DNA of 64,000 nt from Cephalotus follicularis (taxonomy: Eukaryota; Streptophyta; Magnoliopsida; Oxalidales; Cephalotaceae): positions 1 to 64,000 of the forward strand of contig BDDD01000567.1 of the NCBI GenBank assembly GCA_001972305.1. The letters are read 5' to 3'. A program made the position numbers and the translations under genes. Shown here in pieces: positions 33,768-44,565 of the stretch. The notes under the pieces were generated by a model. That model made no database searches. It had not been told where the DNA came from and was given only the letters and a program-made list of their open reading frames with translations. Positions within the stretch are counted from its first letter, which is position 1, and each line of letters opens with the position of its first letter.

Positions 33768-35345
33768 ATGACAATGAACATGAATGCCAGAGAGAGCCAA
33801 AATATCTCTAAGCCCCCATTTTTCGATGGAAATAACTATAGTCATTGGAAGGCAAAAATGACTATCTTTATTTAATCCCTTGATTATAACTTGTGGGACC
33901 TCATTATTGATGATCCAAATCTTCCTACTATTAGGAATGAAAATAGGGATGTTATTCCTAAGCCTAGGAATACTTATAATGATGATGATAGAAGAAGAGT
34001 TCTAATAAATGCCAAAGCTAAACACATTATTCTTTGTGCTATAAACTCGAATGACTTCAATAGGATTTCATCTTGCACTTCGGCTAAAGAAATGTGTGAT
34101 AGACTTGAGGTCACCTATGAAGGGACAAATCAAGTCAAAGAAGCTAAAATTAGCATGTTAGTTCATGACTATGAAATGTTTACTATGAATGAGAATGAAG
34201 ATATTAAGTCTATGTTTTCTAGATTTACAAACATTATTAATGCATTCCAAGCTCCTAGAGCTTTATATGGTTTGAAACAAGCTCCTAGAGCTTGGTATGA
34301 AAAACTTAGTGGATATCTTCTTGAAAACGGTTTTAAAAGAGGCACAATAGATATAACACTATTTACAAAGACTCTTAATAAAGATATATTAATTGTGCAA
34401 ATTTACGTTGATGATATCATTTTTGGATCTACTAATGAAAATCTGTGCAAGAGTTTTGCTAAGATTATGCAGGATGAATTTGAAATGAGCATGATAGGAG
34501 AGCTCAATTACTTCCTTGTACTTCAAGTAAAACAAATGAAAGACGACATCTTCATCAACCAATCAAAGTATGTCAAAGACTTACTCAAAATATTTGAGAT
34601 GGAGAATGGAAAGAAAAGTAAGACTCAGGTGAGAACAACGACAAAGCTAGATAAAGATGAGCAAGGTAAATCTATCGACCAAAAACTCTATAGGGGTATG
34701 ATAGGCTCATTGCTTTATTTACAGATAGTACGCCGGATATTTTGTTTAGCATATGCTTGTGTGCTAGATTTCAAGCATCCCCCAAAGAATCCCATTTGCA
34801 TGCGGTAAAACGAATTTTTAAATACTTAGCCTATACACCATCCTTAGGACTTTGGTATCCTAGGAATTCGTCATTTCACTTGCACACATACTCCGATGCC
34901 GATTTCGAAGGTTACAAAGTAGATAGGAAAAGTACTATTGGCACATGCCAATTCTTAGGTAATATGCTCATTTCTTGGTTTAGTAAAAAGCAAAACTCGA
35001 TAGCACTTTCTACTACCGAAGCTGAGTATATTGCCGCTGGAAGTTGTTGCGCAAAAATAATGTGGATGAAACAACAACTTCTTGATTATGGCTTTAAATT
35101 TGAAAAAGTGCCTATTAGGTGTGACAACACTAGTGCGATATGCTTAGGAAAGAATCCCGTGCATCACTCTAGAACCAAACATATTGACATTAGATATCAC
35201 TTCATAAAGGATCACATAAAAAAAGGTGACATTGAACTTGTATTCGTACCGACTCAAGAACAAGTAGCGGACATTTTAACAAAACCATGAGATCAACAAA
35301 CATTTTCAAAATTTAGATTGGAATCAGGTTTGTGTGAGATTGATT
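33768..35345 (+). pseudogene. Copia E gag-RT/RNase H fusion
   Basis: Gag starts MTMNMNARESQNISKPPFFD at 33768, has a stop at 33876 (Gln codon changed), then is open from 33891. At 34247 the gag frame (FTNIINAFQ) runs in frame into RT ([19 protein letters not shown]) and continues through YVDDIIFGS to a frameshift near 34725. RNase H follows at 34742-35290 with TYSDADFEGYK, STTEAEYIAAGSCC and HHSRTKHIDIRYH. A 16-bp duplication marks the join. This 305-aa fusion is a deletion product, not a designed gene. Confidence 0.88.
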
Positions 35346-35778
35346 GATTGATATAATCATATGTTTATGCTTAATATGCTTATATGTTGATTTATGCATA
35401 ATTTGCATTCATTCATTCGTGTTATCGTAAAAATTGGAAGAAAAACATGGCAAAGCGCCGCCGCCTAGAATTAAAGCATTAGCGCTTAACACTGTACTTA
35501 GAACTCAAACTGTGCAAAACTTTCAAAGCGCTGATGCCCTGCTAAAAAATGTCAGCACTTTACATTGTACTTTAGGGCTTGAATTAGAAAAATTGAGCAA
35601 AGCGACGCCGCTTTAACCCAAGCGTCGACGCTTTAGTCGGGTTTAAAACAGAACCCCTCGTATGTTAGCCATTTTAAAAGAACAAAATTAAAATCCCTAA
35701 CTCCCAAAACCCTTCTCTGGCGATTTCAAAGCGACTTACTGCCGAAAATCGTTTCTAAACCATAACCAATCACCAAAA
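35346..35778 (+). other. Copia E pol-aORF spacer
   Basis: Noncoding, with degenerate GCGTCGACGC-type elements between 35450 and 35635 (exact GTCGAC at 35622). Equivalent to 24604-25041 and 59841-60278. Confidence 0.7.
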
Positions 35779-36991
35779 ATGCCAAGAAGCAAGAACATTG
35801 AGGCTGGGGAAGGATCAAGAATGAAAAGGAAGAGTATAGGCCACAAGCAAAAGAGAGGAGCTGCACTAGCGCCATCACCAGAAGAGAATCTGCAAGTTTT
35901 CAGGTATCCCGAAGCGTACTTTGAAAGAAAAATACTCGTAGGAAAAACCTTAGATTTTGAATTTTGTAATAATGAGGGTTTCCCAATAGTAGGATGGTTA
36001 GAGGCACAAGGACCCTTTGTTTAAGATAAACCTGACTTATTACCCTGAGCTAATGAAAGAGTTTTATATAAACATCCATACTATCTCAAGTGTAAACATG
36101 TGCACAAAAGTTAAATATAAGGAAATTGAATTCAATTTTACCACATTAGCTACAATTCTAGAAATCTCATATGAAGGTGCTAGGGGATGGAATCAACGCA
36201 ATTGGATTATTGATAGTGCGTTTAACAAAGAAGAGTGTGTGCGAATGCTATTTGGTGAGAAAGCAGATTGTATGCAAAGAATGCACACTAGGAATCTTAG
36301 CTTGCACCATAGGTTCCTACACCGTGCCGTAGCCACATACATATTACCTAAGGCCGGTGGTTTTGATGAGGTGACCCATATGGAAGCTTACAAGATGTTC
36401 CATATTATCATAGGTCAAAAGATTAATGTGCCCATGCTTATAATCAACCATATGCATGCTATGAACAATAGGGAGAATGCTAGACTTCCCTCTAGTAATA
36501 CCATCACAAAAATTCTCATGCATTTCACAGTAGATTTGAGTGGAGAGTTGTATCATGCACTCCAAAGTGGGGATAAGTTAGGAAAGGGAACCCTAGGAAG
36601 AATGGGGTTTAAAAAGGATAAAAGGCTTGGGACATGGATCCCTAGAGAGGAGGACTCCAATAGGGTGATTAGAGAAGAAGGTGAAGAAGAAGAGGGTGAA
36701 GAGGTTCAAAGATAGGAACCAAGAGAGCCACAAGTCAACCCCGCTCTAAGCATGAATTTTCCAAGAAATCAATTCAAAGTACTCATGGAAGCCATCAAAG
36801 GAATGAAGATGGACATTCAGACAATCAAAAGAAGGCAAAAGAAGATTGCAAATAGGCTTGTGGAGAAAGGAATGGTTGGCGACGAAGGCCTTATCACGTC
36901 ATCCTCGAGCCAAGACGATGATGGTCATCCAAGAGAAGATGGTGCTACCGATGATTTCGAGGGCAACATGGATGATCCCATGGGCGATTGA
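35779..36991 (+). pseudogene. Copia E aORF
   Basis: MPRSKNIEAGEGSRMKRK start; RYPEAYFERKIL; EGFPIVGWLEAQG; a frame change near 36010; LATILEISYEGARGWNQRN; FLHRAVATYILPKAGGFDEV; HMEAYKMFHIIIGQKINVP; FKKDKRLGTWIPREEDSNR; a stop near 36713; then the coiled-coil tail (IKGMKMDIQTIKRRQKK) and DDPMGD at 36991. It is homologous over its whole length to D and H copies. Basic N-terminus, acidic end. Function unknown. Confidence 0.82.
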
Positions 36992-37514
36992 GCATATGCA
37001 TCTCATGTTTCATTTTGCATTATGTTAATTTTGATGTTTTCAAACAGTTTGATAGATTTGTAATGAAGTATGATGGATTTGTTGACAGTTTGATAGATTT
37101 GTTGACAACATTGATATTTTGCAATCTATTTGAATATTGTAAGTTTGATGATTTGTAATGTGAAAACAACGTTTGTAAGATTGATATTTTGTTATGAGTT
37201 GAATGGTTGTTAATGGTTTTATGAATATGATTTGTGCTTTGAATGTTTTGAAGTTATGAATGATCGTTATTATGATTTGATTTCATGTTTATGATCAAAC
37301 CTTTTTGATGTGATAACAAAAAGGGGGAGAAAATAGTGAAGAGATTGTTAGTGGGGATAATGACAAGTTCATATAATACCCCTTGTCATACCAAGGGGGA
37401 GTTAATAAACTAAGGGGGAGTTAATGAATTAAGGGGGAGTTATGTGATTTTTTTTACCCTATGCATTATTATATTCTTAACTTGTCTAAAAGCATAGCAA
37501 ATTTTGTCATCATC
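36992..37514 (+). other. Copia E 3' untranslated region
   Basis: TG/AT-rich noncoding DNA. It contains an extra internal polypurine tract (AAAAAGGGGGAGAAAA at about 37318) and three near-tandem AAGGGGGAGTTA units (37397-37442) before the real tract. Confidence 0.8.
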
Positions 37515-37528
37515 AAAAAGGGGGAGAT
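37515..37528 (+). other. Copia E polypurine tract
   Basis: AAAAAGGGGGAGAT directly before the 3' LTR start at 37529. Confidence 0.92.
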
Positions 37529-38709
37529 TGTTGACATTTATGTCTCAATCCGAGTTTTGATGATAATATATTTGCATTTAACAAAGTTTCTTTTTGTGCA
37601 AGTAAAGATAGAATGTTGCAAAGACAAAATAGAAAATTGCAGATACAGGTCAAAGCGTTGACGGTCTAGAAGTAACCTTCAGCGCTTTGTGAAACCGTCG
37701 AAGCCTGAGGACAAAGAGTCAATAGTTGGAGCATTTTGAGCAAAGGAGAAATTTCCCAAACCGTCGACGCTCTGAGGAAAGCGTCTGCGCTTTGAGCCAA
37801 GGCGCCAACGCTTAAGCACATTTTATCAGCGGTTAAAAATAGAAACTTTTAGAGCCAATCAATTTGACCAAAGCGGCGGTGCTCTACACAAACCGTCGGT
37901 GCTTTGTGTCAAACCATCGACGCCAAATTCAAGACGGTCAGCGCTTTGAGCAGAATAATTCAAATTCAAACATGCAACGGTCACATAAGTGGCGAGGCTT
38001 TGAAGGATTCCGTCGAAGCTTTGCACGACTGGAACAATTGCTGACTTCATTTTAATGCGTCGTCTTTGAAGCAATATGTCCCAAGACACAACAAACGGAT
38101 CTTTCACCTCTCAAACAGCTATAAACACAAGATTACAACCAAGAACAAGGAGAGAATACAAGAGAGCAAGAAAAAAAATTCAAAAATATCAATCACAACA
38201 AGAGCAACCAAGATCATCAAATTTCATATCAAGGCTTTTTAGAGTGCCTTAGTGCATATTTGTTCATATTTTTGAGAGATATCATCTTGTGTAAAATCCA
38301 ACATTTGAGAGGTTAACTTCAAACACAAATTTATCATTGTAAACCTTGATTGTAATAGGGGTGTGAACCCTAGGGGAGTGAACCCAAAGATTGTAAGTGA
38401 TTGAGGTCAATCACGAACAAAGTGTAAAGGTGCACCGAATAGCCCCTAGAAATTTATTCGGAGACTAGTGGAAACTCAAGGAGATCCTTGGGAAAAGTGG
38501 GCATAGGCAAGAGTTAAGCTGAACCACTATAAACCGTGTTTGCAACTCTCTAACTCTCTCTTTTTACTTGTATTGTTTAATTGCTTTTATTTGTTTTTCC
38601 ATTTTAGTTTGTTAGCCTGAATTTGTTTTTGGGAAAAAGTTCATTAGAATTTTTAATACTACAATTCACCCCCCCTTGTAGTATATTCAATTGGCTTGTA
38701 GTATATTCA
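37529..38709 (+). mobile_element. Copia E 3' LTR with duplicated end
   Basis: TGTTGACATTTATGTCTC start. The terminal CTTGTAGTATATTCA occurs twice, ending at 38689 and 38709, separated by ATTGG. Only the second end gives a matching TSD. GTCGAC-type cores run from about 37655 to 38020. Confidence 0.9.
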
Positions 38710-38714
38710 CACGT

Positions 38715-39289
38715 TTTTCTCTCTCTTTCCCCCACCTGCCTGCATGCGCATGTGCATGACACCAGGCTCTTCCCTCTCTCTTTCACTTACCGCATGACAC
38801 CCATGTGTCATCCTCTCTCTTCCATTCTGTCATGGCAGGCCTGGGTAACTGATGGAATGTCTAACATGCCATCCCTGGCGTGGTAATGCGCCCAAAAAGT
38901 GGTCAACACCTGCCCCATTCACACATTTTCTGACAGTGTTCCAATCCACCTGTTGTTCGTCTTTAAGTGTTGACGATTTCATCTTGGCGTCGACACTTAA
39001 GGCATTAAGTTTTGTGCACGCCTTACTTTCCTGGCGTCAACGTTATTTCATGGCGTCGACGCTTAAGGCAATTCCTTAATGTCATATTTTGTTTCTTGGA
39101 GTTGATGCTTTGATCTTAGGCATCGGCACTTAAGACCAATTTTAACATATTCCAATCCATCTCAACTCTTATAACAATCTTTACTCAAAATTCAATACCA
39201 CAAGTTGGAAAACCCATCATTTCTCATTAATTCATGATAAAATTACATTGAGAATTACAATAATACAATGGATGTAAATTCCGGGCAAT
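38715..39289 (-). mobile_element. X LTR, main part
   Basis: On the minus strand it starts TGTAATTGCCCGGAATTTAC at 39289, next to a GAAAGGGGGAAAT polypurine tract (39290-39303). Palindrome cores at 38969/38989 and 39036/39055. It is cut by element E at the TATA region, continuing at 32551-32601. Confidence 0.8.
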
Positions 39290-39303
39290 TACAATTTCCC
39301 CCT

Positions 39304-40142
39304 TTCAAAGAATTTGTCATCAAATTTTAACATTTCTAAAATAAATGAGGCTAACACTCCTGAATCTCATCTTCACCTTCCCACGTTCCTTCATCAGGAT
39401 GATGGAACTTCCATTGAACCTTTACCATAGGAATGGTTCAATTTCTGAACTCTTGAGTCTTCCAATCCAGAATCCTCACAGGCAATTCCTATCAAGAAAG
39501 TTCATCTTGCACCGATACCGAGTCATGATCCAATATATGTGATGGATCTCGGATGTAGCCTCCCAACATAGAAACATGGCAGACTTCATGTACATTTTAT
39601 AATGTAGGAGGCAAAGCGAGCTGACATGCCACCTCCCCAACTCTTTCAAGAATTTGAAAATGACCAATGTAGCGTGGAGCCAGCTTGCCCTTCTTCCCAA
39701 ACCTTTGGACACCCTTCCAAGGAGAAACTTTCAGAAATACATGATCTCTGACATCAAAAGTCAAAGGTCTTCTTTTCACACTATTGACATAACTCTTTTG
39801 TCGACTTTGAGCTGCAAGCAATCTCTCTTTAATCACCTTGACTTTCTCCGTAGTCTCCTCAACAAGATCTAACCCAAGTATCGGTCGTTCACCAACCTCA
39901 TCCTAGCAGATATGTCATCTACATTTCTGTCCATAAAGAGCTTCGTACGGAATCATACCAATGCTCGAGTGATAGCTATTATTGTACGAAAACTCTATCA
40001 AGGGCATATGATCCTCCCAAGTACCACTAAAATCAATAACACAAGCTCGAAGCATATCTTCCAAAGTCTGGATAGTACACTCAGACTGTCCGTCAGTCTG
40101 TGGATGAAAAGCTATGCTAAAATTCAACTTTGTTCCACTGAG
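39304..40142 (-). pseudogene. X Gypsy pol fragment (integrase end and tail)
   Basis: Minus strand: [40 protein letters not shown], a stop, then MIKERLLAAQSRQKSYVNS, VRDHVFLKVSPWKGVQRFGK and APRYIGHFQILERVGEVACQ. Degraded C-terminal codons run towards the polypurine tract. Everything upstream of the integrase E region is missing; the fragment stops against the inverted Y LTR at about 40142. Confidence 0.85.
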
Positions 40143-40971
40143 TGGACTCGCCTGACTTCAACAACTCTGATCACCACCCAAAAACACCACAAAACCATCA
40201 GTTCTACGGACCACTACCCCCGACTTGCCTAGACTCGGCTCTAATCGCACAGTCTCAGGTGGCAGTGAGTCAGAACGGCTGAGTTGACTCAGTCAACTGA
40301 TTCTGACCGATTCCGGTCAAGAAACGCCTCAACCACCGTCGAAATGGGCAAAGCTAGCCTTTTAGACGAAGACCCGCTCCATCAGCAACGCTAACGGCGT
40401 TGGAATCGTAAGGCCAAGACGCACAGCGTCGGAGAGAGAAGAGAAGAAAAGAGAGAAAAGAGAAAGAAGAAGTTACTACCAGGTTGAGGGCTTGGGTTGC
40501 TCGTCGTTCTTTCCTGGTCCAGTGGCTTGCGCCGAAGTCTTCTCCGGCGCTCTCTCTCTCTCTCTCCCTCTATCCTACGCTCTCTCGCACCCTCTCTCCT
40601 AGTTCTCATTTCTGTCTTCTTCACACGGGCGCGCTATGCGCCCGTGTTTCCCTTTTTTGTTCTTTTATTTCATTCTCCCCATTTCTTTACTGGTACTTAC
40701 CAACAAAATATTAAGGCATGGGTCCCATTTATTCCGCGCATTGTGATATAAATTAATCCATCCGCACACTAAAATAACCATGATAATAATGTGAACATTG
40801 GGCCTCACGGGCGTGCATTAAAAATAGGCTTTATTAGCCATTTTGGGCCTTATAATTGCGGCTTCAATGCGAAATGCCTTTTATTGCTCCGGGCCTCTAT
40901 CGGCTTTATTACGGCCATACACTGCACCAATATCACTCTAATTATTTATGAAATTCTAAGGCATTACAGCA
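40143..40971 (-). mobile_element. Y LTR, minus orientation
   Basis: On the minus strand it begins TGTAATGCCTTAGAATTTC at 40971 and runs through the same blocks as 32039-32550, then on through a GA-rich stretch. It ends against the X fragment. It faces the other Y copy, so both outer ends of the composite are LTR starts. The frames at 40391-40751 are CT-rich and noncoding. Confidence 0.8.
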
Positions 40972-41578
40972 ATACTCCAGTCTATCGGTTTGAGGTAGGT
41001 GAACAGAGTCTCCTAGGTCCAAGGCTTGTGCAAGAAATGATAGAGAATGCCAGGGTTATCAGGGAAAGGCTCATAACGGCTTAGAGTCGACAAAAGAGTT
41101 ATGTTGATCATCGTCGATGGGATCTAGAATTCTCCGTGGCTGACCATGTTTTCCTTAAAGTCTCACCGACTAAGGGAATTATGAGGTTCGGCAAGAAAGG
41201 GAAGTTAGCTCCATGGTTTATAGGACCTTTTGAGGTCCTTGACAGGGTAGGTGCAGTTGCCTACAGGCTTGTCTTACAGCCAGAATTGTCAGAGGTGCAC
41301 AATGTCTTTCATATGTCGATGCTAAGGAAGTATCACCCAGATCCTTCACATGTATTTCAGTATGAACCGTTGGATCTGAAGACGGAGATGAGCTTTGAGG
41401 AGATACCTGTTCAGATTCTTGACCGCCGAGTCAAGCAGCTAAGGAACAAGGAAATTACATTGGTTAAGGTATTATGGTAGTATCATGGGCTCGAGGAAGC
41501 AACATGGGAGCGTGACGATAACGTGAAAGTTTTGTATCCTTATTTGTTTTGATCCTAGGGAATGTCAGGATGAGATTT
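40972..41578 (+). pseudogene. Gypsy A pol part 5: integrase end and chromodomain-like tail
   Basis: Continues as TPVYRFEVGEQSLLGPRLVQ, then RERLITA, a stop, SRQKSYVDHRR, DHVFLKVSPTKGIMRFGKKG, APWFIGPFEVLDRVGAVAYR and HNVFHMSMLRKYHPDPSH. It ends with VQILDRRVKQLRNKEITLVK, a stop, then HGLEEATWERDDNVKVLYPY. That last part resembles the chromodomain tail of Tekay/Del-type elements, which targets integration to chromatin. Confidence 0.88.
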
Positions 41579-41595
41579 CTTTAAGGAGGGGAGGA
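41579..41595 (+). other. Gypsy A polypurine tract
   Basis: CTTTAAGGAGGGGAGGA ends directly before the 3' LTR start at 41596. Confidence 0.88.
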
Positions 41596-43966
41596 TGTAA
41601 GCCCCATATTTTTTTTATATGTACGGAATTACGTGTATTTTGTTTGTACTTATACGGTATTGTATGTATGGATGGCATGGATTGTATATAATATATACTA
41701 TTTCCCCCTTTTATGGCTGTTTATGGGTTTTGGGGGTTCAATTGAACCTGATCATAGCTTTTGAGATTTTCGCCTAAATGAGCGTATATCTATATATAGG
41801 CGATTCAGTTCTTTCTATTCTCATTCTCATTTCTTGGTCAATTCTAGAGAGTGTGTGAGTTAGAGAGAAAAAGTGGATGAAATCGAGCAAGGAAGAAGTC
41901 GTTGGGATCGTGGCAGAGTGTAGAACCTATAGGGAGAAATAGTTTGAGGATTCAAGCAGCATATTCTACGTTCTCAGCCAATTTGAAGTAGGTTCTACAT
42001 ATGCTTTGATTTCCATATTTTTGATGGATTTTCATGATGGTATGGTTATGGATAGCTGTATACTTGCTAGATGAATGGAATAGGGTATTTGTTATGCTTT
42101 AAAATAGATTGAAATGGGAATCAAAGAGAGAATTGAGAGTTTAGGTTTACAGGCCTAATCCCTTTTCTCTATAGATTCATGGGTTATGGGTACGGATCTG
42201 AAGGGTTAAAGCTGTTTTTATGTTACTACCTTAGGGGCATATGGCTGCCTTTGGATCGAATTTAAATGATTTTAAATGGTTTTAAAATGGATTTTACAGA
42301 CGATTTGATGAACTGCCTATTGCTGTCAAACCGTCGACGCTATAGCATCGACGCTTTGATCGCGCAAACCGTCGACTCTTTCATGTAAATGGTCAACGTT
42401 TAAGGACCAAACCGTCGACGCTTTAATTAAAGCGTCGATGCTTTATGTGTTACAAAACGGATGACGCTTAGTGTACACGTCGACGCTTAAGGCACAAACG
42501 CTTTAACTATCTTTGGACAAAGCAGTCAACGCTTAGCGTCCTGTTTCAACCAAATCACACTGTTTCCAACCCCAAATAGTTTTCATTTTAAATGGATTCC
42601 AGGGAAGCCTCCCTAAGGCCTTGTAGCCTATGTGAATCCTCTTTTAACACCTTTGATTTCTAAATCAATCTTCAAATAAATCTTTAAAGAAAGTTTCATT
42701 CAAAGGGGTTTTTATACCAATGGTTTTCAATAAATGGTTAGGATAGCTCTATTGGGACATCTGGACGTGGATATCCTAGTTGGACTTCCTCTCCATCATT
42801 TTACAACTTCGATAGGGACCAACAAATGGGAAAAGGCTTTGGAAAAATGGTTATGGAAACAGTTGCGGAAAACGGTTTTGAAACGGTTTTGACATAGTGG
42901 ATCCTATGTGATCCTTTATATTAGGTCCTTATCATTTTTATGGTTATACGGATACAGGCTACGGGTTTGGTATGATTATAATTGATGGTTTGTTATTGTT
43001 TGAGACCAAACGGGATAACCCATTCATAATCTTCATTTCTGTCATGAAGTATTATGGGTGTTAGACCACATTTACGGATATGGAATCCTCCCTTTTTGGG
43101 TGACTTACGGGCATCACCACTCTGTGGATGGATACGATTTGAATATGGCATGGTTATGGCATAGATCGCACAGATCTCTATTACCGGCACGTACCTTCGG
43201 GACTAGTATTACGGGCTGGTACCTTCGGGGCTAGCATTACGGTATGGATTATGTGGTCGGTGTTATCCTATGCTCCACATGGCCATGGCACAGAGAGTGT
43301 ATAGACGGTGGGGGTACTATCTCCAGTCGGAGTGGCAGAGAAGTACTTGAACCTATGGATTGTTTGTCCCCATGGATGGTTATGGATTGTTTTATGGAGT
43401 TTTTGCAAGCCTATGGCCTTTGATGTGATTAGGACTAGCCAAGTATACCACCGCTTAGGGACGACTAGTATACTGAAGCTATCCGCGATTGACATTCATG
43501 CATATAACATGTCATGCATATATACATGTTATATCTATTGCATTCCATTGTATATAGTATAGCCTACACAACAATTGGTTGCTGCCCCATTCTCGTAATG
43601 GGTCAGGTTCAGGTGAAGCACTGAAGTGATCAAACGGATCGAATAGCAGCACAAGATTTCTTGTAGCCGTGTAGTTTCTGCATCTACCTTGTGTCTATGA
43701 TTTTGGATGTATGAGAGATATTTTGTATTTCAACTATTGACGTGCTGGCTTGTGGCAGCGCCTAAGATATATGTATCGAATGTTATGGAAATGGTTGGGC
43801 TTATCTATATGAATGTTGAATGTGTTTCTTCCGCATGCATGTTGTATATTAAAGTTTTAAATTTGTAGCGTATCTTGGTGTATGATGCTACGTATGTGAT
43901 GGATGGTATGGACGGACCTGCCTCATGTCGAGCCTTGGGGTCTTCCTTGGGGTTCGAGGCATGACA
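41596..43966 (+). mobile_element. Gypsy A 3' LTR
   Basis: 2371 bp, TGTAAGCCCCATA...GAGGCATGACA. Palindrome cores at 42333, 42347, 42371, 42392, 42414 and 42434. Some array units of the 5' LTR are deleted here. No gene. Confidence 0.92.
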
Positions 43967-44565
43967 CTAACCTTAGTTACTTTCACACATTTGGATGTAA
44001 ATGCTTCATACATAACAATAGTAAGGATCAACATGGTAAGTTTGATTCAAATGTGAATGAAGGTATTTTTCTTGCTTACTCAGTTAATAGTAGAGCATAT
44101 AGATGTTTTAACAAAAGAGCTTTATTAGTTGAAGAATCTATGCACGTTGTTTTTGATGAATCTAATCCCAAACTTCCTAGAAACATAGTTGAAATAGATT
44201 TTCATGAAGAGAAGGAAAGAGAAAATCAACTTGAGATTCATCAAAACGAAAAAGAGTTAAAGAATGATTCTTAAGAAGCCTATCAAAGAGACTTGTAAGA
44301 AAAGACTATAAAGGAAGCGAAAGGATATCCACATGAAGTTATTATTGGTAATCCTAAGCAAGGTATTGTAACTCGATCAAAAGTAAATTCTTGTAACTAT
44401 CTTGCTTTTCTATCTCAAATTGAGTCATAAATATATAAAAAAGGCTGATCAAAGTATGTTTCTAGTAAATAGACCTTTAAATCATTCAGTTATTGATACT
44501 AAATGGGTATTTAGAAATAAAATGGATGATCAAAGTATTATAGTATGAAACAAGGCTAGACTTGT
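43967..44565 (+). pseudogene. Copia F pol, second part (integrase end, RT start)
   Basis: LSYFHTFGCKCFIHNN, VNEGIFLAYSVNSRAYRCFN and VEESMHVVFDESNPKLP in an open stretch to 44273. Stops follow, then YPHEVIIGNPKQGIVTRSK, a stop, and TKWVFRNKMDDQSIIV, where RT begins. Cut by Gypsy G at about 44566. Confidence 0.87.

Larger units (their letters stand above)
32602..38709 (+). mobile_element. Copia element E, internally deleted
   Basis: 6.1 kb with LTRs 32602-33743 and 37529-38709, gag start, RT/RNase H, aORF and polypurine tract. It is the same family as D, in the opposite orientation. About 3 kb (gag C-terminus, protease, integrase, RT N-terminus) are missing at a clean in-frame join. TSD CATGT/CACGT has one mismatch. 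Confidence 0.9.
6194..43966 (+). mobile_element. Gypsy element A (chromovirus-like), host to four insertions
   Basis: Both LTRs start TGTAAGCCCCATA and end in TGACA: 6194-8624 and 41596-43966. A primer site follows the first and a polypurine tract precedes the second. The flanks are ATAAA (6189-6193) and CTAAC (43967-43971), a plausible diverged 5-bp TSD; removing A rejoins the integrase of Copia F at the right codon. The span is 37.8 kb, but about 25 kb is later insertions (B, C, D, Y composite). Pol order (PR-RT-RH-INT-chromo-like) is that of Gypsy chromoviruses such as Tekay/Del; the lineage is inferred. Confidence 0.9.

Noticed and set aside
33891-34808. 305-aa single gene of new domain architecture
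   Set aside because: It is a gag-RT deletion fusion inside Copia E, with a frameshift near 34725.
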